A DNA stretch of 64,000 bases from DASWLF01 sp963768765. Lineage in GTDB: Bacteria > Desulfobacterota > Desulfobaccia > Desulfobaccales > 0-14-0-80-60-11. Every line of letters begins with the position of its first letter. The stretch's first letter is position 1. The position numbers and the translations under genes were made by a program. The notes under the pieces are model-generated. The model was not told where the DNA came from. It searched no databases and saw only the letters and a list, made by a program, of their open reading frames with translations. The stretch covers positions 1 through 64,000 of the forward strand of contig CAVYJK010000033.1 in assembly GCA_963768765.1 (NCBI GenBank), given 5' to 3'. Of this stretch, positions 16,982 through 24,974 are shown piece after piece.

Positions 16982-17959
16982 TTACTTGGCTGGGCCGGGG
17001 AAGCCGGTGGCCACCGGCTCGCCGCTGCGGCTCCACTGGATCCAGGAGCCGGCGTAAACGTGCAGCTTATCCAGGGGGTAGCCCGCCAGATAGAGGCTCA
17101 TCAGGGTGTAAGTGGCGCTCAGGTCCGTGTGCCCGTAAAGGTAAATGTCCTTATCCGGGGTGACGCCCCGGCCTTCATAGAGCCGCCTGATCTCCTGGGC
17201 GCTCTTCCAGCACCCCTTGTCAGGGCCTTCCTTAACCCGGGCCTCCCCCCAATAGACCCAGACGGCCCCGGGAATGTGGCCCCGCCGGGCGGCCCCTTCC
17301 TTGGTCCGCTCCCCCAGGTACAGGTCTTGGGAGCGCACGTCTAAAATGACGCTCCCGGGGGCAGAGAGCGCCGCCTTGACCTGCTCCAGGTCGGCCAGCA
17401 GGAACTTCCGGCTGGGCGCCGGGAACTTGAACGTGGTCGGCTTCGGCCGGGGCGAGGTGAGCTGGGTGGGATAACCTTTTCCTTTCCAGGCCTCCAGGCC
17501 GCCGTCCAGCAGCTTCAGCTGCTCCAGGGGAAAGCCGTAATAGGCCAGGATCCACCATAGATGGGTGTGGTCGCACTGGTCGGAGTAGATCACCAGGGTG
17601 TTCTTGGGGCCGATTCCCAGGCGGCCCAGGAGTCTTTCCATCTGGGCCCGGGGGGCCGGCATCCCCGGCCAGGGTTGTTCCCGGTCCGCGGTCTCCGGGC
17701 GCCAGACCTGGATGGCCCCGGGAATGTGACCCAGGTAATACTTGGCCTTGTGCCGAAAATCGATGATGCGGAGATGCGGGTCTTTCTTATCCAGGAGGGC
17801 CTTGAGTTCCTCGGCCCGGATCAGGATTCCGGGGAGGGCGTCGCCCTCCTGGGGCACCGCATGGGTACCGGCAGCCAGGGCCAGGCTCCAGGCCAGGGCC
17901 AGGATCAACGGCCCGAGCCACCACCGCCGGCCCAAGCCTTTAGAGTTCAAGGGGCCCAC
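16982..17959 (-). CDS. Exported tandem rhodanese-domain protein lacking the usual active-site Cys
   Basis: The protein has 325 residues. A hydrophobic N-terminal signal (LGPLILALAWSLALAAG) is followed by two rhodanese domains (about 45-165 and 180-320), each with the HIPGAI/HIPGAV signature. In catalytic rhodaneses the second domain carries a Cys at the start of the active loop. Here that place reads YLYGHTDLSATYT with no Cys. The first domain has IYSDQCDHTHLWW, so a Cys exists there, though in the loop region usually inactive. Sulfur transfer by the classical route is doubtful. The 3' neighbours belong to an arsenosugar-like locus, and the start overlaps the TVP38 gene's stop by 20 bases, suggesting coupling. 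Confidence 0.82.
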   Translation of the reverse strand: MGPLNSKGLGRRWWLGPLILALAWSLALAAGTHAVPQEGDALPGILIRAEELKALLDKKDPHLRIIDFRHKAKYYLGHIPGAIQVWRPETADREQPWPGMPAPRAQMERLLGRLGIGPKNTLVIYSDQCDHTHLWWILAYYGFPLEQLKLLDGGLEAWKGKGYPTQLTSPRPKPTTFKFPAPSRKFLLADLEQVKAALSAPGSVILDVRSQDLYLGERTKEGAARRGHIPGAVWVYWGEARVKEGPDKGCWKSAQEIRRLYEGRGVTPDKDIYLYGHTDLSATYTLMSLYLAGYPLDKLHVYAGSWIQWSRSGEPVATGFPGPAK

Positions 17960-18653
17960 CTTCCTTGGCCTTCATCTTTTTATAAATCACCGGGATGAGG
18001 CTCACGAGGGCCACCAGAATCACCCCGATGACCAGACCTGGAGAAATGTTGCCTTTGACGAGATCCAGAATGTGGCTGGAGAAATAGACAAAGGCAATGG
18101 TCCAGGGGAGCATGGCAAAAAAAGTGGCCACCGCGTAGGCCGCCAGCGAAATGCGGGTGAGCCCGAAGGCGTAGTTGAGCAGAAAGTAGGGGAAAACCGG
18201 GATCAGCCGGGTGAAGGCCACGATCTTCCAGCCGTGCCGGGCCACCTTGTCGTCCAGGGCCGCGAGTTTGGTGCCGCGGAGCTTGGACCCCACCCAGTCC
18301 CGGGCCAGATAACGGGCGGTCAGAAAGGCCAGGGAGGCTCCCACGGTGGCCCCGAAGCCGGTGTAGACCACCCCCCAGAAGGGGCCGAACAAAACCCCTC
18401 CGGCCAGGGTGATGGGCAGGCCCGGCAGAAACAAGGCCGGGGCCAGCGACCAGACCGTGAGATAGATAATGGGTCCCCAGATCCCGTAGGAAGCGATGAA
18501 TTGCCGCAGGCGCTGCTCTTCAAAGTAATCCTGCAGATGGAAGAGGCGCACCGCCAGGATGATGGCCGCCAGCAATGAAAGAAAGATCAGGGGGCGGATG
18601 ATGCCGGCCTTCTTGGAATCCTGGACCGTATCTATTTCGGGGCCCTCAGCCAT
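17940..18653 (-). CDS. TVP38/TMEM64 (DedA-superfamily) membrane protein
   Basis: The 237-residue polytopic protein contains the SNARE-associated/VTT domain. Visible landmarks are LFLPGLPITLAGGVLFGP and the glycine-rich GFGATVGASLAFLTARY re-entrant region. FTRLIPVFPYFLLNYAFGLT is the typical second half. VTT proteins are lipid scramblases or transporters in several systems. In rSAM-selenodomain/arsenosugar loci this family is a standing member. It overlaps the rhodanese downstream and the glycosyltransferase upstream by a few bases, so the three leftward genes form an operon. Confidence 0.85.
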   Translation of the reverse strand: MAEGPEIDTVQDSKKAGIIRPLIFLSLLAAIILAVRLFHLQDYFEEQRLRQFIASYGIWGPIIYLTVWSLAPALFLPGLPITLAGGVLFGPFWGVVYTGFGATVGASLAFLTARYLARDWVGSKLRGTKLAALDDKVARHGWKIVAFTRLIPVFPYFLLNYAFGLTRISLAAYAVATFFAMLPWTIAFVYFSSHILDLVKGNISPGLVIGVILVALVSLIPVIYKKMKAKEGGPLEL

Positions 18654-19387
18654 TGGGTTTCAATCCTCCTGATAATGCTGCTTCGCTTCCGGTAAGACCG
18701 GCCGGTGTGCCTCCGGCCGCCTGGGCGATTAACTGCCGGGCCAGGACCTCGCTGCGCCAGCCCGGCCCCGGGGCCGGGTGCGGCCGTTTCAGGAAAGAGA
18801 CAAGGCCGTCGAAGTCGTCGATGTCTGGCCACTCCGGCAGCAGACGAACCGTCAGGGATAATCGCCGGGCCTGCTTCAGGGTGTCTTTAAGGACCACGGC
18901 GCCGGACCACACCAGGTCGCGGAAAAGTTCTGGATGGGGGGCTCTCAGCCCCACCAGGTAATAACCGCCGTCGGGAGAGGGGCCCAGCACCACCTGCGCC
19001 GCCCCGGCCACCAGGACTTTCTCCCCCTGCCAGCACCACGGAGCCGGGAAGATCCGGAGTGTCGCTGCCCCGCAGCAAGACGGGGTCGAAGCCGGCGGCG
19101 AAGCCCCAATCAAAGGCGCGGGCCATCCGCTCCCCCAGGTCCGCCCCCTCCTGGGGCAAGAGGCTGACGGAGGCGGGAACCAGGCCGTTAAAATAGGCCT
19201 GGGCCCCGGCCGGGCTGTAGGCCAGGGCCAGGCGCAGCCTCGTTAGCCGGCCCATCTCCTCCAGGATGTCGGTGAGAAAACAACGGTAGAGGCGGGCCGC
19301 GGCCTCCGGGCCCAAGGGCGGGCAAAGCCTCGTTTTTACTTGCCCCGGCACCGGTTCTTTGGCAAAAATGATCAGCAAGGTGGCCAT
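18646..19387 (-). CDS. TIGR04282-type glycosyltransferase (rSAM/selenodomain-associated transferase 1), frameshifted
   Basis: From ATG 19387 the N-terminal half reads TLLIIFAKEPVPGQVKTRL, the nucleotide-binding signature of this CofC/MobA-like GT-A family. It continues to GSDTPDLPGSVVL. The second half in another frame gives GEKVLVAGAAQVVLGPSPDGGYYLVGL and RLLPEWPDIDDFDGL. The joint lies near 19040, where CTGGCAGGG occurs. Deleting one G gives VVLQGEKVLV and a continuous ~245-residue protein. The family is defined by co-occurrence with ArsS-type radical SAM proteins. It probably activates or transfers a sugar. The start abuts the divergent glycosyltransferase. Confidence 0.8.
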
Positions 19388-20134
19388 GTGGTGAACAGTG
19401 AACCTAAATTTTGGCAGCCGGCAGACCAGGACCGGGAATCTCCCGCTCCCGGCGCCAGGCCGGCAATCTCCATTATCGTGCCGGTGCTGAACGAGGCCCC
19501 GGTGCTGGCCGAAACCCTGGCCGGGCTCCCCGTCGCCCCGGACCTGGAGGTCATCGTGGTGGACGGCGGCAGCACCGACGGCTCCTTGGAAGTGGCGGCT
19601 ACTTTTGCCCACCTGCGGCGCCTCACGGCCCCCCGGGGCCGGGGGGCGCAGATGAACGCCGGGGCCGCCGCGGCGCAGGGAGAAATCCTGGCCTTCCTGC
19701 ACGCCGATACCCTTCTCGGCCCGCCTCACCTGGCTGCTTTAAGACGGGCCGCCCGAGACCCCGCCTTCGCCGCCGGGGCCTTTAAACTGGACCTGAGCCC
19801 CCCCAGGCGGCCCCTCAAGCTCATCGCCTGGGGCGCCAACCTGCGCGGCCGCCTCTTGGGCCTCCCCTACGGCGACCAGGTCCTCATCCTGCGGCGGCAC
19901 CTGTTTTATACCCTGGGCGGGTTTGCCCACCGCCGGCCGGAAGACCTGGACCTGGTGATCCGGGCGAGGCGCTTCACCCGCTTGCAACTCCTGGCCCCGC
20001 CGGTGGCCAGCTCCGGACGACGCTGGCTCCGGGGCGGCTATTTTTTCACCACCTGCAAAAACTGGCTCGCTTTGGCCCGCCACCTGGCGGAACGCACCTT
20101 CACCCACCGCTGGCCGCGAGGGGGGAGTTGGTGA
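19388..20134 (+). CDS. TIGR04283-type family 2 glycosyltransferase (rSAM/selenodomain-associated transferase 2)
   Basis: The GT-A fold shows ISIIVPVLNEAPVLAETLAGL at the start, the VVDGGSTDGS nucleotide-binding loop, and LAFLHADTLL with the metal-binding HAD. YGDQVLILRR and GGFAHRRPEDLDLVIRARR are the acceptor-side blocks of the TIGR04283 type. Length is ~248 residues from GTG 19388. An extended ORF to 19340 would invade the divergent gene. GTG 19391 is equally possible. It is the only rightward gene in this cluster and is followed by a composite repeat. Confidence 0.82.
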   Translation: MVNSEPKFWQPADQDRESPAPGARPAISIIVPVLNEAPVLAETLAGLPVAPDLEVIVVDGGSTDGSLEVAATFAHLRRLTAPRGRGAQMNAGAAAAQGEILAFLHADTLLGPPHLAALRRAARDPAFAAGAFKLDLSPPRRPLKLIAWGANLRGRLLGLPYGDQVLILRRHLFYTLGGFAHRRPEDLDLVIRARRFTRLQLLAPPVASSGRRWLRGGYFFTTCKNWLALARHLAERTFTHRWPRGGSW

Positions 20135-20135
20135 T

Positions 20136-20326
20136 TGGGGGAGGGGGCCAGGGGTCCGCGACCACTTACATCCCTCCCCCAAACCCCCACCCCCTTAAGT
20201 TTTTTTCTTTGAAGCTGGGAAGTCGGGGCCTTCAGGCCCCGCCTTCCCAGCGCCTTATGCGGGTTGGGAGGGGGTCTGGGGGAGGGCAGGGACCTTCGGT
20301 CCCTGCCCTCCCCCAGTATCCTCATC
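20136..20326. repeat. Composite palindromic repeat, copy A
   Basis: The element comprises GGGGGAGGGGGCCAGGGG and a CCCTCCCCCAAACCCCC stem. A T-rich core CTTAAGTTTTTTTCTTTG follows, then a hairpin with GGGAAGTCGGGGCC/GGCCCCGCCTTCCC. TGCGGGTTGGGAGGGGG comes next, and a last hairpin GGGAGGGCAGGGACC/GGTCCCTGCCCTCCC closes it. Reverse-complemented, the order matches 29328-29524 segment by segment. It fills the whole gap between the glycosyltransferase and ArsS genes. Confidence 0.75.
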
Positions 20327-21287
20327 CTCCCGCCACCGCCCCGCCGCAGGAGGAGCCGTGGCCGACGGTGCAGCCGTAGCAGTGGTCATCCAGGCGGATG
20401 GCTCTGGTCGAAAGGGCGGACAGGTCGAACTCCCAGATAGTTTGCGGCAGTCCCTGGGCCAGGGGCAGTCCCAGGGCCTGGTTGAAGTCGCAGTCGTACA
20501 GGCGCCCTTCCCAGGAGACGCTGATCAGTTTGCGGCACATGAGGCCGCCCACGGTGGCCGGGTTGAAGCCGGACGCCAGTTTACCCATGTAGCGCTCGTA
20601 ATTGCTGGATTTATGCAAGTAATCCTTGAACCGCCCGATGGGCATGTTGAGCAGGGTGTACAGGTGGTGGAAGCGGATGCAGTGCCGGCTGAAAAGCTCC
20701 CGGCGGAAGCGCTCCTCCAGGGGGCCCTGCTCCGGGGGGAAATAGGCCCCGGCCGGGTTGTACATCAAGTGGAGCCTGAGTTCCGAGTCCTCTTGCCCGT
20801 AGCCCAGGCGATTGAGCAGCCGCAAGGCCTCCAGGCTCTTTTGAAAGACCCCGGCGCCCCGCAGGCGGTCCACCGTTTCTTCCTGAAAATAGGGGAGAGA
20901 GCAGACCAACTCCACGCCGCGGTCCCGGAAGAACCGGGGCAGGTGCTCTTTGCCGGGCTCCAGGAGCACCGTCAGGTTGCAGCGCACCAGGATGTTAACC
21001 CCCAGTTCGTGCAGGCGGTCCACCAGGGTCTCGAAATGGGGGTTGATTTCCGGGGCTCCGCCGGTGAGGTCCACGGTGGGGATGGGCCAGCGGGCCGCCA
21101 CCCGGATGACCGCTTCGATGGCGTCGGCTTCCATCTGCTCCAGGCGGGTGGGGCCCGCCAGGAAGTGGCAGTGCTTGCAGGACTGGTTGCAGCGCCAGCC
21201 CAGGTTTACTTGCAGGGTGGTGACCGTTTCGGCCTTGAGTTCAGGGTAGCCCAGTTGCTCCAGCTTCTGGGCGAAGGGCGGTATCAT
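20322..21287 (-). CDS. arsS: ArsS-type radical SAM/Cys-rich protein
   Basis: The protein has 321 residues. The radical SAM motif CNQSCKHC (Cys33, Cys37, Cys40) binds the 4Fe-4S cluster. DLTGGAPEINPHF is the family's GGE-like SAM-binding element. The C-terminal Cys-rich domain contains GLMCRKL, DCDFNQALGLP and, at the end, CYGCTVGHGSSCGG (Cys303, Cys306, Cys314). This is the TIGR04167/DUF3641 architecture of ArsS, which joins a 5'-deoxyadenosyl group to dimethylarsinous acid in arsenosugar synthesis. Some homologues carry selenocysteine; none is needed here. The CMD protein is seven bases upstream on the same strand. Confidence 0.88.
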   Translation of the reverse strand: MIPPFAQKLEQLGYPELKAETVTTLQVNLGWRCNQSCKHCHFLAGPTRLEQMEADAIEAVIRVAARWPIPTVDLTGGAPEINPHFETLVDRLHELGVNILVRCNLTVLLEPGKEHLPRFFRDRGVELVCSLPYFQEETVDRLRGAGVFQKSLEALRLLNRLGYGQEDSELRLHLMYNPAGAYFPPEQGPLEERFRRELFSRHCIRFHHLYTLLNMPIGRFKDYLHKSSNYERYMGKLASGFNPATVGGLMCRKLISVSWEGRLYDCDFNQALGLPLAQGLPQTIWEFDLSALSTRAIRLDDHCYGCTVGHGSSCGGAVAGG

Positions 21288-21294
21288 GGTTTCC

Positions 21295-21627
21295 CTAAAG
21301 AGATATCTTGGCCGCGACGTTGTGGACCTGGATGCCGTGGATCAGGGAGGCCCCGCCGCGAATGGCCGCGGCCACGTGGATGGCCTCGGTCATTTCCTCC
21401 AGGTTGGAACCTGATTCCAGCGCCGCCCGGGTATAAGCGTCGATGCAATACGGGCATTGGACCGTGTGGGCCACCGCCAGGGCGATGAGGGCCTTTTCCC
21501 GCGCCGTCAAGGCGCCGGCGGCCATCACCCCCTGGTAATAGTTCATGAAGCTGTCGTAAAGGTCCGGGCGAAATTTGCCGATCTCAAAAAACCGGTCCAG
21601 GTCTTTTTCTTCGTAATAATGGGACAT
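21295..21627 (-). CDS. Carboxymuconolactone-decarboxylase-type, arsenosugar-associated peroxidase-like protein
   Basis: From ATG 21627 (preceded by GGGAGGAGGAC) the product has 110 residues. It fits the AhpD-like fold, with TAREKALIALAVAHTVQCPYCIDAYTRAAL containing a CxxC pair (Cys58, Cys61) and a downstream His. In rSAM-selenodomain loci this small protein is the regular partner of ArsS and may be a selenoprotein elsewhere; here both positions are Cys. Redox support for the radical SAM step is inferred. It is co-directional and nearly contiguous with arsS. Confidence 0.87.
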   Translation of the reverse strand: MSHYYEEKDLDRFFEIGKFRPDLYDSFMNYYQGVMAAGALTAREKALIALAVAHTVQCPYCIDAYTRAALESGSNLEEMTEAIHVAAAIRGGASLIHGIQVHNVAAKISL

Positions 21628-21790
21628 GTCCTCCTCCCGGGCTTGGAAATCAACCGCCATGGTCCCGGAGGGCGCTCATTAAGCCCCGGCGGCAACCATT
21701 GTCGCACTCAGCAGGATTTAAATTAGGGGCACAGCCGCGCCGTGCCCCTAAGATATCAAAGACCGGGTTCGGTTACCGGGCAACCCTAAG

Positions 21791-22858
21791 CTAAAACCTG
21801 GTGAAGCCGGTGAAGCTATAGAGGTCTCCCATCAACTCCTCGTACTCTCCCTTGAGTTTCTGATAGAGGCGGGCGTTTTCCATGGCCAGGGCGGCCTGCT
21901 CCGCCAGGGAGGAAATGAAGGTGATCTCGTCGTCGCTAAAATCGCGGAAAGCGCTGGTATAGATGCGCATGACCCCGATGACTTTGCCTTTCAAGGAGAT
22001 GGGCACCGACAGGATGGACTTGATGCCTTCCTCCGCCGCCTCCCTGGGGTAAGTGGCCCGGGTATCGCTGGCCACGTCATAGATGGAGACGGCCTTGCCC
22101 ATCATGGCCTCGGTGATGGACTTGTCGGTCCCCACCGGTCCCTTGGTGATGTAGCGGTCACTCAGGCCGTAGGAGGCCACCAACTCCATTCTCTGGCGTT
22201 TCTCATCCAGCAGGCGCACCGCCGCGGCCTTGATGTCCAGGGCATTGGTGGCGGTTTTCACCAGCAGATGCAGCACCTTTTTGACGTCCAGGGCGGAGTT
22301 CACCGCCTTGGAGACCTCCAGCAGCCCCTTGAGGAAGTTGAGCTCCTTGGTGCGGGCCTCGTACATCTTGGCGTTGCTGATGGCCTGGGCCCCCAATTCC
22401 GCCACGGCGCAGGCGAAGTCCACTTCATCCATGGTGAACTCCCGGGGCTCGCCGGTCACCAGGCGCATGACCCCGATGACCTTGCCCTTGGACACCATGG
22501 GGATGACCACCATGGTGGCGATGCCCTCCGCTTTGGCTTCTTCGGGATACTGCAGCCGGGGGTCGGTGGCGGCGTCAAAAATGGCCACCGGCCTGCCGCT
22601 CAGGGCTTCGGCGATGCTCCGGTCCAGGTCCACCGTGCCCTTTTTCAAATAGCTGTCGCTCAGGCCGTGGGCCGCCACCAACTCCAGGGTATTGGTCTTG
22701 GGGTTGACCAGGCGGATGGTGGCCCCTTTGAGATTCATGACTTCGCTGATCTGGCGTACGATCTGATCCAAAACTTCATCCACCGCCAGGGTGGAGCTCA
22801 GAATCTTACTGATCTCCTGAAAACTCCTGAGATACATCTTGTCTTTAGCTGACATCAT
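21791..22858 (-). CDS. Tandem GAF-domain sensor protein without output domain
   Basis: The protein of 355 residues has two GAF domains (about 20-175 and 195-345). The repeats resemble one another: ELVAAHGLSDSYLKKGTV versus ELVASYGLSDRYITKGPV, and KGKVIGVMRLVTGEPREFTMDE versus KGKVIGVMRIYTSAFRDFSDDE. An internal duplication is therefore evident. A coiled-coil tail (ENARLYQKLKGEYEEL) follows. There is no kinase, cyclase or DNA-binding domain, so it must act through a partner. Starts at 22858 or 22855 follow GGGAGGACCGGGC. It is cytoplasmic and the ligand is unknown. Confidence 0.82.
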   Translation of the reverse strand: MMSAKDKMYLRSFQEISKILSSTLAVDEVLDQIVRQISEVMNLKGATIRLVNPKTNTLELVAAHGLSDSYLKKGTVDLDRSIAEALSGRPVAIFDAATDPRLQYPEEAKAEGIATMVVIPMVSKGKVIGVMRLVTGEPREFTMDEVDFACAVAELGAQAISNAKMYEARTKELNFLKGLLEVSKAVNSALDVKKVLHLLVKTATNALDIKAAAVRLLDEKRQRMELVASYGLSDRYITKGPVGTDKSITEAMMGKAVSIYDVASDTRATYPREAAEEGIKSILSVPISLKGKVIGVMRIYTSAFRDFSDDEITFISSLAEQAALAMENARLYQKLKGEYEELMGDLYSFTGFTRF

Positions 22859-23296
22859 GCCCGGTCCTCCCTTTTAAAATCATGCCTACGTATGGAAGAT
22901 CCTGTTTGTCTAAAATGTGGCACCGTTTCCCGGTACATTTTTCCTATCATCTGACCTGATGCGGCGCAAGGTTTTCTTGAGCATGTAAAATCATATCACC
23001 TTTGCGTCCGCTTAGATATCCCAAAGATGGCCACGCCGCGGCGGCGATGACCTTCATCAGAGCATTAAACATCATTTTTCCCTCTCCCCCTGCGGGGAGT
23101 ACCGAGACTTGATAATGCTCCCAAGCAGACCTGAGTCCCCAAGCAGGTTGAAGTTGAATTTAAGATAAGGATGTTTTCATCCGCAGGCAATATGGGGGGC
23201 GGGTTTCGCCGCCACCACGGCCCGGGAAGGGGTGGGTCTGCCGGATTTCCGTGTAATCCTTTGTTCTTAGAGACGGTTTTTGGTATATTGGCAACC
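22859..23296. other. Intergenic region, no gene seen
   Basis: This ~440-base spacer lies between the divergent GAF gene and thymidylate-synthase-like gene. It contains promoter-rich A/T stretches near 22990 and an echo of the CAAGC...GTTGAAG element (23130-23160). I found no reading frame with coding character. Confidence 0.4.
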
Positions 23297-24839
23297 ATGG
23301 AATTCAAGCCCCTCTATTTTGGCGACCGGCTCAGCGTGGTGAATCCCCGGGGCACCGTCGGGAGTGGTGACCCTGTGGTCCAAGGTGGACTACGTGATGG
23401 AGCGCTTCCGGCAGGCCGGGGTGGACCTGGACCCGGCGAGTAGTCCCATCGCGGTCTTCGGCAACCTGTACGGCAACGGCCTCCGGGAGATGCTGCGGAA
23501 TTTACTGTATAACCCGCAGATTCAGACCTTGCTAATCTGCGGGCATGATCGTTCTGGTTCTCGGGAGGAGTTGGAGAAATTTTTTGAATTGGGCCTGGAG
23601 CCGGTTTCAGGTTCCCTGATCAGCTACCTGAAGCCGAAGTCCGGGATCGAGGTGAAACCCTGCCGCATCCGGGGAACGAAACGGATCATCGATGATCTGG
23701 TAAGACCGGAGCATTTTACCACCCCGCGCTCCAATCCCCCCCGTCTGCGCTGGTTGGGGGACCCCCAGGAAGAGGACACCGGCGCCAACATCAAGAACTT
23801 TTTTGCGGCAATGCCACAGCCGGCGGCCGACGTCGTCCGGGTTCAAATTCCCCTGCCCGAAGTGGAGGTGCAATACTTCCCCAGCAACCCCCGGGGCCAC
23901 GTGGTGGTGCGGGATAGCATCTTGGAGGCCTGGAAGGAAGTTCTTATATCTTCTGACCCGTTTCGGCCGCCGGGTGACCCTGAAGAAGGGCGACCGCCTG
24001 GAACTGCAGCACGTCAAGGTGGTGGTGGAAAGGCCCCGGTTCGAGGCGAAGGAGAAACTACAGGCCGTCAATCTCGATCCCCAGAGAGCTGCAGCACTAC
24101 CAGGAGGACATTCTCAAGGGGGAAATGCGCCCGGACGAGACCTATAACTACGGCCATCGCCTGCGGAGCTATTTTTTCGGCCAGGACACCCTGGCAGTCT
24201 GTGCCGAGAGATTAAAGGCTGATTCGCAAGACCGCAAGTCCAAAAGGAGCCCTGGAAGACCGACCAAGGCCTATCTCCGCGGCCCTAAACCAGTTCAGGT
24301 TGTTATACGCCATACGGCGAGCCGGTAACGTCGTCTGAGTCAAAGGTGGCCGCCCCTGCCTGGTGTCCCTGTTTTTTCGCAAGTTCGAGGGCAAGCTGAC
24401 GCTCAGCGCCACCTTCCGCACCCACAACGCCATGGACGCCTGGCCCTTAAATCTCTACGGCCTCATGGCCATCCAGGCCTGGGTGGCCGAAAGGGCAGGG
24501 CTCCCAATCGGGGCCATCGTGGTGCTGAGCCACTCCCTGGGCCTGGACCCCAAGGAGCTGGACCGGGCCTTGCTCATTATCGGCAAGCGGCCCTTCAAGG
24601 TGCGGCTGGACCCCATGGGGTATTTCCGCATCACCCTGGACGGCAAGGAGATCCTGGTGGAGCACCGCTTCGAGGACGTGACCCTGAAGGAGTACCGGGG
24701 CAAGAAGGCCGAGCGACTGCAACATGAAATCGCCCGGGACCTGGCCCTCTCGGATATCAACCACGCCATCTATTTAGGAAGGCAGCTGGCCCGGGCGGAA
24801 GCGGCCCTGAAGGAAGGCCGGGAGTTTGTGCAGGAGTGA
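23297..24839 (+). pseudogene. Thymidylate synthase family protein with DUF4346 region, multiple frameshifts
   Basis: The N-terminal block MEFKPLYFGDRLSVVNPRG continues in another frame as VVTLWSKVDYVMERF, then GNLYGNGLREMLRNLLYNPQ. Further frames give RVTLKKGDRLELQHVKV and ELQHYQEDILKGEMRPDETYN, with the TS-like YGHRL block. The final frame from about 24340 holds PCLVSLFF, the FRTHNAMDAWPLNLYGLMAI substrate region, then DPMGYFRITLDGKEILVEHRF and HAIYLGRQLARAEAAL. The last two fit DUF4346. Shifts near 23358, 23940 and 24080 are each repaired by deleting one base. The stretch 24215-24345 is unclear and holds stops in all the frames I tried. The archaeal-type TS assignment is from motif pattern. 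Confidence 0.62.
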
Positions 24840-24974
24840 GGAGCCCGCGGCTGACGGAAAAATACTCAGCCATAAATTAGCCCCCCTCACCCCAACCCTC
24901 TCCCCCCGGTGGGCGGAGAGGGAGCAAAAAGAAACTTTTCAGGGGCTGGGAACAAGCGTGGAAGGGTTCTAGCA

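Noticed and set aside
16645..17163. 172-codon plus-strand frame
   Set aside because: It overlaps the rhodanese gene antisense and intergenic DNA, with no family-like content.
20322..21627. Possible selenocysteine codons in ArsS or CMD genes
   Set aside because: Relatives can be selenoproteins, but here all key positions are Cys and no in-frame TGA interrupts either gene.
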